Below, in pieces: positions 6,416-10,592 of a DNA stretch of 10,592 nt; position 1 is the stretch's first letter; each line of letters begins with the position of its first letter. This DNA comes from Acidiferrobacteraceae bacterium. GTDB lineage: Bacteria; Pseudomonadota; Gammaproteobacteria; Acidiferrobacterales; Acidiferrobacteraceae. The notes below the pieces were generated by a model. That model had not been told where the DNA came from, ran no database searches, and saw only the letters and a list, made by a program, of their open reading frames with translations. The position numbers and the translations under genes are program-made. Where the stretch lies: assembly GCA_027343725.1 (NCBI GenBank), contig DAHWKH010000007.1:1-10592 (forward strand), written 5' to 3'.

Positions 6416-7195
6416 TCATCCGGGAGACGATCTCCTGGCCGCGTTCCGTTGTCCCTGTTCCTCGGCTTGGCGGGCGTCATGGACCCATTTTTCTATTGAA
6501 GGCCATCGCGCGGCGCGAAACGATTCGGGGAGGGCCTCATGGCCAATGGGTACCGCTGCCAGCACGTCAATGCCATCACGGACCCATGCTTTCCGGCTGA
6601 CTCTGGATAGCGCCGTGCGTCGCACGAGGCGTTCGATGACCTTCAGTGCGCCGCGTGTATCACCGTTGTCCAGCAAAGTCCCCAGATGCGCGCGAAGCAC
6701 TAAGATGGCGAGGTGCACGCGATCGATTTCGCGCGCATTATGCCTGGCAAGGGGTCCGTAGATGTTCCAAAGGCGGCTTTGCAGGCAGGATAGCGGGTGC
6801 ATAACGCGTATTGCCACGCCATCCTCGGTGATGCGGATAGAGGGCACTTCGGCCCCAAAAGCGCTTTCCGCGACGCTTTCCAGGAAATCCACGACCAGCG
6901 GCGCTCGTCCGGCGCGACGGATCGTGAGGAGCGCTGTATGAGGGGTGCTGTCGTCCATTGTCGGCACTTTGACATCGGCGCCCCAGAGCCGGGCGACCTC
7001 ACGCGCTTCCTCGCTGTCACCAACGAAATCCATATCGACGCTCAATTGCACATCAAAGCCCGCGACGCGATAGTGGCGCGCGAGGACATTCAGCGCTTGA
7101 CCACCGACCAGGATCGGCGGATCAATGCCCTTGAGCATCGCCAGCATGGCGATAACCTCATCGGCGGTCAAACCATCATTTTCGGGGCCGCTCAT
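6416..7195 (-). CDS. Nucleotidyltransferase-fold protein, possible toxin of a two-gene module
   Basis: The 259-residue product carries the minimal nucleotidyltransferase signature. ILVGGQAL (28-35) gives the Gly-Gly substrate turn, SVDMDFVG (52-59) the two metal-binding aspartates Asp54 and Asp56, and VVDFLESV (101-108) the third carboxylate Asp103. The C-terminal half is helical, with HPLSCLQSRLWN (133-144) and REIDRVHLAIL (155-165), reminiscent of AbiEii/DUF6036-like proteins that are often encoded in toxin-antitoxin or phage-defence pairs. All three acidic residues are kept, so catalysis is plausible. The substrate (tRNA, protein or other) cannot be told. The ATG at 7193-7195 overlaps the TGA of the small upstream gene (ATGA), so the two are almost certainly one operon. 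The C-terminal tail (about 240-259) is charged and low-complexity. Confidence 0.75.
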   Translation of the reverse strand: MSGPENDGLTADEVIAMLAMLKGIDPPILVGGQALNVLARHYRVAGFDVQLSVDMDFVGDSEEAREVARLWGADVKVPTMDDSTPHTALLTIRRAGRAPLVVDFLESVAESAFGAEVPSIRITEDGVAIRVMHPLSCLQSRLWNIYGPLARHNAREIDRVHLAILVLRAHLGTLLDNGDTRGALKVIERLVRRTALSRVSRKAWVRDGIDVLAAVPIGHEALPESFRAARWPSIEKWVHDARQAEEQGQRNAARRSSPG

Positions 7196-7404
7196 GGCAG
7201 CTCATCATCACCTTCGACGATCGAATCATGGATCATCTTCCAGCGGGACAAGTCGATGCTATACGGGATAAACGCGTTCCGGCGCGCCAATTGCTCACGT
7301 GTGAGCGCGCCGGATTCCACGCGATGGGCGTCCTCAGCTCGCGCTGATTCCTTCTCGGCGTTGCGTACCGCCGGATCGAAGGATCCGTACCGAATGTCTT
7401 TCAT
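7192..7404 (-). CDS. Small charged protein, putative partner or antitoxin of the nucleotidyltransferase
   Basis: The product has 70 residues, is rich in charged residues, and has no membrane segment or signal peptide. The N-terminal half (VRNAEKESARAEDAHRVESG, 13-32) is a likely helix. It is followed by LTREQLARRNAFIP (34-47) and a short Tyr/Trp-containing C-terminal part ending acidic (EGDDELP). It carries no motif I can name. The overlapping stop/start with the downstream nucleotidyltransferase-like gene and the size ratio fit an antitoxin-toxin layout, but that is inference from context. The ATG at 7402-7404 has no properly spaced Shine-Dalgarno. A TATACT hexamer six bases upstream suggests transcription may start at or near the ATG. 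Confidence 0.65.
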   Translation of the reverse strand: MKDIRYGSFDPAVRNAEKESARAEDAHRVESGALTREQLARRNAFIPYSIDLSRWKMIHDSIVEGDDELP

Positions 7405-7410
7405 GCCCCA

Positions 7411-7416
7411 AGTATA
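7411..7416 (-). promoter_or_regulatory. Candidate -10 box six bases before the small gene
   Basis: Read on the minus strand the sequence is TATACT followed by TGGGGC and then the ATG at 7404. A start point seven bases downstream of the hexamer would fall on the A of the ATG, implying a leaderless mRNA. No convincing -35 element is seen about 17 bases upstream. Confidence 0.4.
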
Positions 7417-7503
7417 TACCTCGCGTCATTTGCCCGGCGTTCGATGGATGACGTCAGACGGCATGGGGCTATGGGCGGTGGGTTGCGCCCCTCCTTGAGT
7501 ACG

Positions 7504-7519
7504 CATAATGTATATTATG
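7504..7519. promoter_or_regulatory. Perfect 16-bp palindrome, possible operator
   Basis: CATAAT (7504-7509), a four-base centre GTAT, and ATTATG (7514-7519) form an exact inverted repeat of the size bound by dimeric regulators. It stands in the AT-rich patch between two divergent transcription units. No second copy was noticed in the window, and the regulator is unknown. Confidence 0.4.
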
Positions 7520-7748
7520 TCAAATTATAGAGGGACGAAGGGCCCATGGCATGGAGAATATATGCTATGTCAGTCAGCCTATTACGGAATACACTTCATG
7601 GTATATCTAAAGTACAGCGGGCCCGGACCGGACGGATCCTCGCAACGGGACATGAAACCGGCAGACCCAGGCGGGCGCGGGCCCGGCCTTGTGAAAGTGA
7701 GGCCAATGACCTATCGTGCAATCCGGGTCGCTTGCGGAGGATAAAACA

Positions 7749-7967
7749 ATGGTGGCGAACGAAGGGATGTTGGATCGCGGCATTCGGATCGTTCTGGGGC
7801 TTGTGTTGATCGCGCTCGCCGTGACCGGCAAATGGGCGCCATGGGGATGGATCGGGGTTGTCCCGCTCATCACCGGGGTTGTCGGATATTGCGGCGTTTA
7901 TCAGCTGCTGGGGATTAGGACCTGCCCGGTGCGGGCCGCCGGTAAGCACTCCCCCGACGGCACCTGA
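7749..7967 (+). CDS. DUF2892-family small inner-membrane protein
   Basis: The product has 72 residues and two hydrophobic segments (about 12-25 and 30-50). It matches the DUF2892 (YgaP-type membrane domain) pattern: NEGMLDRGIRIVLGL at the N-terminus, WGWIGVVPLITGVVGYCGVYQLLG in the middle, and a C-terminal RTCPV. Members are found alone or fused to rhodanese domains and are common in sulfur-metabolising bacteria, but their function is unknown. The two cysteines, in GYCGVY and RTCPV, are typical of the family. The ATG at 7749 has an excellent ribosome site, CGGAGG at 7735-7740, eight bases upstream, which rules out the longer frame from 7716. The next gene follows after 87 bases on the same strand. 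Confidence 0.88.
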   Translation: MVANEGMLDRGIRIVLGLVLIALAVTGKWAPWGWIGVVPLITGVVGYCGVYQLLGIRTCPVRAAGKHSPDGT

Positions 7968-8054
7968 GGGGCCTCGGAGCGCGACCGTGTGTGGGCGGTA
8001 TGCCCCGGGGGGAAGGGGTGCCGCGGTCTATTCAGTAGGGTGAGGAGATAAGGC

Positions 8055-8522
8055 GTGGATTCCATCCGGATTCCCTCCTTCGCGGAGCGTTTGTCGGGCG
8101 CGTTTAGCGGTATTGTCACGTGGCAACAGCTCGATGACCTCTGGGCCCGGGTACGTGCGCAGGCCGCGGGTTGGTACATTTACGCCGTGGGAGATGTGCC
8201 GCCGGCGGCGCCTGCCGAGGCCTCGGCGCTTATCGCTTTTACGCAGGAAATCACGGCGCTCCTGAAGCGGGACCACAAGGAGGATTACTGCGGGATCGTG
8301 TATGCCGACGACAAGGACGACCCGACCTTTATCAAGATCTTCGATCCGCACAATCTCGGAAGTTCCTGCGGGAGTTCAGGCGTCAAGACCCTTCCCGGCT
8401 GGCTCGTGACGCGCATGCCGCCGGAGCGGCTCGACGACCCGCGCCCCCTGCCGGAGAGCCGTAAGCGCTGGTGGCGGAGCGTGTTCGCAAAGGCCGGTAG
8501 CGATGCCCGCCGGGAGTCGTAA
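8055..8522 (+). CDS. Conserved-looking soluble protein of unknown function
   Basis: I do not recognise a named domain. The product is 155 residues long, has no signal peptide or membrane segment, and is probably cytosolic. The middle looks like a conserved core: WYIYAVGDVPP (40-50), a helix with LLKRDHKEDYCGIVYADD (68-85), FIKIFDPHNLGSSCGSSG (91-108), then LPGWLVTRMPPERL. Cys78 and Cys104, the clustered His/Asp residues and the Gly/Ser-rich turn are the residues to watch for metal or cofactor binding. The C-terminus is basic. The start is GTG at 8055 with a strong GAGGAG (8042-8047) seven bases upstream. It lies between DUF2892 and MFS genes on the same strand. Codon use and the ribosome site make a real gene very likely; the function is open. 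Confidence 0.82.
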   Translation: MDSIRIPSFAERLSGAFSGIVTWQQLDDLWARVRAQAAGWYIYAVGDVPPAAPAEASALIAFTQEITALLKRDHKEDYCGIVYADDKDDPTFIKIFDPHNLGSSCGSSGVKTLPGWLVTRMPPERLDDPRPLPESRKRWWRSVFAKAGSDARRES

Positions 8523-8560
8523 GAGCCCGAGCCGAATCCCGATCGAGTCTTTCCCAATGT

Positions 8561-8580
8561 CACGCCGGCCCGCAGGCGTG
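8561..8580 (+). other. Small hairpin between the unknown gene and the MFS gene
   Basis: CACGCC (8561-8566) and GGCGTG (8575-8580) pair around an eight-base loop in the 97-base gap upstream of the MFS transporter gene. No T-run follows. It could be a weak terminator or an mRNA end structure between two cistrons. Confidence 0.3.
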
Positions 8581-8619
8581 TGCCGAACACCATCAGCGTA
8601 AGAGAGACGTCGCGCTTTC

Positions 8620-9840
8620 ATGTTCCGCGCCCTATCCGAAGAAGCGCGTTATCTCATGGCGATGCGCGCGGTGCGCAGTGTCGGCCAGGGCGCGCTAGTG
8701 GTCGATTTTGCGTTGTATCTGCACGCCCTGCACTGGTCGGCGCCCGCCATCGGTACGCTTTTCATGGGCGCCCTGTTGTTGTCGGCGATGATGGCCTTGG
8801 CCGTGGGACCCCTCTCCGATCGACGCGGCCGCAAGGGCTTTCTGCTGGCCTATGAGTGGGCACAGATTCTCGCCGCGGGCCTAGCGCTTGGCAGCAGCAA
8901 TCCATGGATCCTGGGGACGGCGGCGGTTTTGGGGAGCTTCGGGCACGGATTGAATGGCGGCGCAGGTCCCTTCGCCCCGGTCGAGCTCGCTTGGCTATCG
9001 GAGTTCGTCGATGCGCACGAGCGCGCGCGCGTCTACAGCCTCAACACGGCCGGGGGTTTTACCGGCATGGGCATAGGCGCGGTCCTCGCGAGTCTTCCCC
9101 ACTTCCTGGCACCCCTGCTACCCGGCGCCCTCTCCTACCGGCCGCTCTTTGCGCTCGTCCTGTTGACGGCCGTGACCGGGCTCGTGTTCTTGCGCCATAT
9201 TCCGGATGAGTGCCCCGTGCCGCAAGTCCAGGACGATCGCCCGGAGGGTCATGCCCTGACCCGTTCGGAAAATCGCCGCCTCCTGAAGCTTCTTGGCATC
9301 AACGCCCTGAATGGAATCGGGATCGGCCTCATGGGGCCGCTCATGGCGTATTGGTTTGCGATCCGCTTCGGACACGGCCCCCTGAGTATCGGCCCGGTCA
9401 TGGGCCTTGCGCTCTTTACGACCGCTGGGGCGTCTTTGTTTGTCGGTCGTCTCACGCATCGCTTCGGGGCGGTACGCGCGATCCTCGGGATGCGTTATCT
9501 CGGCTTGATCGTGCTCCTCATCCTGCCGTTTGCGCCCACCTTCTGGGCGGCCGCGGTCCTCTACGTCTTGCGATCAGCGCTCAATCGCGGCACCGCCGGC
9601 GCGCGCCAGGCGCTGAACTTGGGTCTTGTGCGCGGGCATCGGCGGGGCTTGGCCGCGAGCCTCAACAATGTGTCCGTGCAGGTCCCGCGGGCCTTCGGGC
9701 CCCTGGTGGCCGGCCTCCTCTACCATGTGGGCTTCCTGGCCCTGCCCTTTTTCATAGCCGGCGGTTTCCAGGCCCTGTATCTCGTCCTCTACCGCCGACT
9801 CTTTCGTCACCTGGCGCCGACCGGTGCAAGCGGCGAATGA
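8620..9840 (+). CDS. Major facilitator superfamily transporter
   Basis: The product is an inner-membrane secondary transporter of 406 residues with about twelve hydrophobic segments in two halves, split by a charged loop near 195-222 (PDECPVPQVQDDRPEG and following). The MFS motif A is present as GPLSDRRGRK (63-72) between helices 2 and 3, and its weaker second-half copy is GRLTHRFGAVR (276-286). Glycine-rich helix 5 features (GGFTGMGIGA, 145-154) and RQALNLGLVRGHRRGLAASLNN (329-350) also fit the family. Neither substrate nor direction can be deduced, and an efflux role is as likely as uptake. The ATG at 8620 is chosen because the preceding AAGAGAG lies 13 bases off and the N-terminus FRALSEEARYL looks natural; a later ATG at 8656 is possible. 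It ends seven bases before the end of the convergent small ORF. Confidence 0.88.
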   Translation: MFRALSEEARYLMAMRAVRSVGQGALVVDFALYLHALHWSAPAIGTLFMGALLLSAMMALAVGPLSDRRGRKGFLLAYEWAQILAAGLALGSSNPWILGTAAVLGSFGHGLNGGAGPFAPVELAWLSEFVDAHERARVYSLNTAGGFTGMGIGAVLASLPHFLAPLLPGALSYRPLFALVLLTAVTGLVFLRHIPDECPVPQVQDDRPEGHALTRSENRRLLKLLGINALNGIGIGLMGPLMAYWFAIRFGHGPLSIGPVMGLALFTTAGASLFVGRLTHRFGAVRAILGMRYLGLIVLLILPFAPTFWAAAVLYVLRSALNRGTAGARQALNLGLVRGHRRGLAASLNNVSVQVPRAFGPLVAGLLYHVGFLALPFFIAGGFQALYLVLYRRLFRHLAPTGASGE

Positions 9841-9847
9841 CAATGGG

Positions 9848-9988
9848 TCACAACGGCAAGGCCTTTGGCTCAATCAGCTCCGCGAGGATCCCGAGAAAGG
9901 CGGTCGAGGGCTGCAGCCGCAGATGGATGTCCAGGCGCGGCGGCGGGGCGGACGCCGGCCGGGCCTGCGGGGCGGGACCTGCGGCCAT
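9848..9988 (-). CDS. 46-residue ORF just after the adhesin stop, same frame
   Basis: This short gene is deduced by reading the minus strand: ATG at 9986-9988 to TGA at 9848-9850. The product has an Ala/Pro-rich N-terminus (APQARPASAPPP) and then an amphipathic or hydrophobic part with RLDIHLRLQPSTAFLGILAEL, ending KALPL. Codons are strongly G/C at the third position, as in the neighbours. GGGGAG (9995-10000) lies six bases before the ATG, a good ribosome site embedded in the last codons of the adhesin gene. The frame is the same as the adhesin's, separated only by TAG and one glycine codon. It could be a translationally coupled small protein, or the original C-terminus of the adhesin cut off by a nonsense change. 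I recognise no family. Confidence 0.55.
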   Translation of the reverse strand: MAAGPAPQARPASAPPPRLDIHLRLQPSTAFLGILAELIEPKALPL

Positions 9989-9991
9989 GCC

Positions 9992-10592
9992 CTACTCCCC
10001 GGTCTCTGCGCAGCCGCGCGCGGTGCACGACACCCCGGGGACGTTCACCGCGTCGGGGCTGATCGTCAAAAGCGGGGCCCGGGGCGCTCCGATCAGGGAT
10101 CCCGCCTTGTCGGCCAGGACATAGCGGGACACGAGCACCCCCTCCTGCACGAAGCGCGACGCCATGCCGATGGCGCCTTGCTGGCGTATTTGGGACCTGA
10201 TGGTCAGGGTCCCGATATGGGCGGTGATGAGATAGCCCTGCTGGTCGGACCAGAGGTTGCCGCTTGCGTAGCTGTAGGTGCCCACGTTGACGGCGTTGCT
10301 GCCGTAGGGGGCGCTGCTGCCGTAGAAATTGGCGGAGGGCGCGGTCGTGGTGGCGGGGCCGCCGTTGACGGCATAAGTGGCGTGCAGATCCGTGAGCGAG
10401 AAGGCGCTGCCGGTATAGGTCTCCGTATTGCTCCCGACCGTGACCGTGAGCGGCGTCATAAACGCCTTCAACAAAGGCGCGGTGTGGCCGGCGTAGATCA
10501 CCCAGGCGTTGGTATTGAATCCCGTGGGCAGGGCCGCCTCGAGGCTCGCGGTGGACAGGCCGGTCCCCCCGGCGCTGGTGGTCTTGCCGCTG
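9992..10592 (-). CDS. C-terminal part of a GLUG/MBG-type secreted adhesin (5' end cut off)
   Basis: The frame is open on the minus strand from the window edge to TAG at 9992-9994, so 199 C-terminal residues are visible. The first part (GLSTASLEAALPTGFNTNAW, 11-30, then TAPLLKAF) is the spacer that follows GLUG repeats in filamentous-haemagglutinin-like proteins. Next comes one MBG/YDG-like beta module, about residues 47-134: LTVTVGSNTETYTGSAFSLT, YAVNGG, NVGTYSYASGNLWS, and GYLITAHIGTLTI. The tail (about 135-199) contains DKAGSLIGAPRAPLL and two cysteines (SCTARGC) that may form a disulfide. Such proteins are secreted, often by two-partner secretion, and serve in attachment or biofilm formation. 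The N-terminal secretion signal and any transporter gene lie outside the window. A GTG at 10501 is internal, not the start. Confidence 0.78.
   Translation of the reverse strand, partial: SGKTTSAGGTGLSTASLEAALPTGFNTNAWVIYAGHTAPLLKAFMTPLTVTVGSNTETYTGSAFSLTDLHATYAVNGGPATTTAPSANFYGSSAPYGSNAVNVGTYSYASGNLWSDQQGYLITAHIGTLTIRSQIRQQGAIGMASRFVQEGVLVSRYVLADKAGSLIGAPRAPLLTISPDAVNVPGVSCTARGCAETGE

Larger units (their letters stand above)
7405..7748. other. About 340 bp without a convincing gene, partly AT-rich
   Basis: This gap separates the divergent nucleotidyltransferase pair and DUF2892 gene. Its centre (about 7495-7615) is AT-rich with several TATA-like words (TATATT, TATATG, TATATC), while the rest is as G+C-rich as the genome. 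It holds a perfect palindrome (7504-7519) and a 10-base direct repeat GCGGGCCCGG at 7617-7626 and 7677-7686. An open frame from 7508 to 7744 gives a Gly/Pro-rich translation with no domain and no ribosome site. I take the region as regulatory or as a relic junction. Confidence 0.5.

Noticed and set aside
7617..7686. Direct repeat GCGGGCCCGG, two copies 60 bases apart
   Set aside because: It is short and made only of G and C in a G+C-rich genome, so chance is a sufficient explanation; no third copy with the same spacing.
7508..7744. Possible 78-residue gene in the AT-rich gap
   Set aside because: It has no ribosome site, a Gly/Pro-rich translation and a shift in composition halfway; its start sits inside the palindrome.
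1..10592. tRNA, rRNA, CRISPR arrays, transposases or integrase genes
   Set aside because: Looked for and not seen: no regularly spaced repeats, no cloverleaf with a CCA end, and no recombinase motifs in any frame.

Overview
The window reads as G+C-rich chromosomal DNA from a gammaproteobacterium. The strongest clue is the left end, where mltG, tmk, holB, pilZ and tatD follow one another with overlapping or nearly touching reading frames. This gene order is known from Pseudomonas and relatives. A DoxD/DoxX-like duplicated membrane protein and a GLUG/MBG-type secreted adhesin would fit a sulfur- or iron-oxidising acidophile such as Acidiferrobacter or Acidihalobacter, but that assignment is inference.

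Region 1 (1-3343, + strand) is a tightly packed housekeeping operon: the 3' part of the septal/peptidoglycan transglycosylase gene mltG, thymidylate kinase tmk, DNA polymerase III delta-prime holB, type IV pilus protein pilZ, and the TatD-family metal-dependent hydrolase tatD. Start and stop codons overlap or lie 2 bases apart, so translational coupling is likely.

Region 2 (3344-6347) holds membrane and envelope genes. A minus-strand gene encodes a cysteine-free, eight-helix DoxX/DoxD-like protein made of two copies of one unit, with a constant offset of 151 residues. It is divergent from a plus-strand gene for a 188-residue, four-helix membrane protein that also looks internally duplicated. 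Convergent to the latter is a minus-strand OprB-type outer-membrane porin. An inverted repeat sits in the convergent tatD/doxX gap.

Region 3 (6416-7748) looks like accessory DNA. Two minus-strand genes overlap by ATGA: a 70-residue charged protein and a 259-residue protein with the GG...DxD...D signature of minimal nucleotidyltransferases. This is a candidate toxin-antitoxin or defence-like pair. Upstream lies about 340 bp without a convincing gene, with an AT-rich patch and a perfect 16-bp palindrome.

Region 4 (7749-9840, + strand) has a small DUF2892 membrane protein, a 155-residue conserved-looking protein of unknown function, and a 12-helix MFS transporter. Region 5 (9848-10592, minus strand) is the 3' end of a large secreted adhesin gene. 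A single TAG and one codon later a 46-residue ORF starts in the same frame with its own ribosome binding site. No tRNA, rRNA, CRISPR array or transposase was seen.
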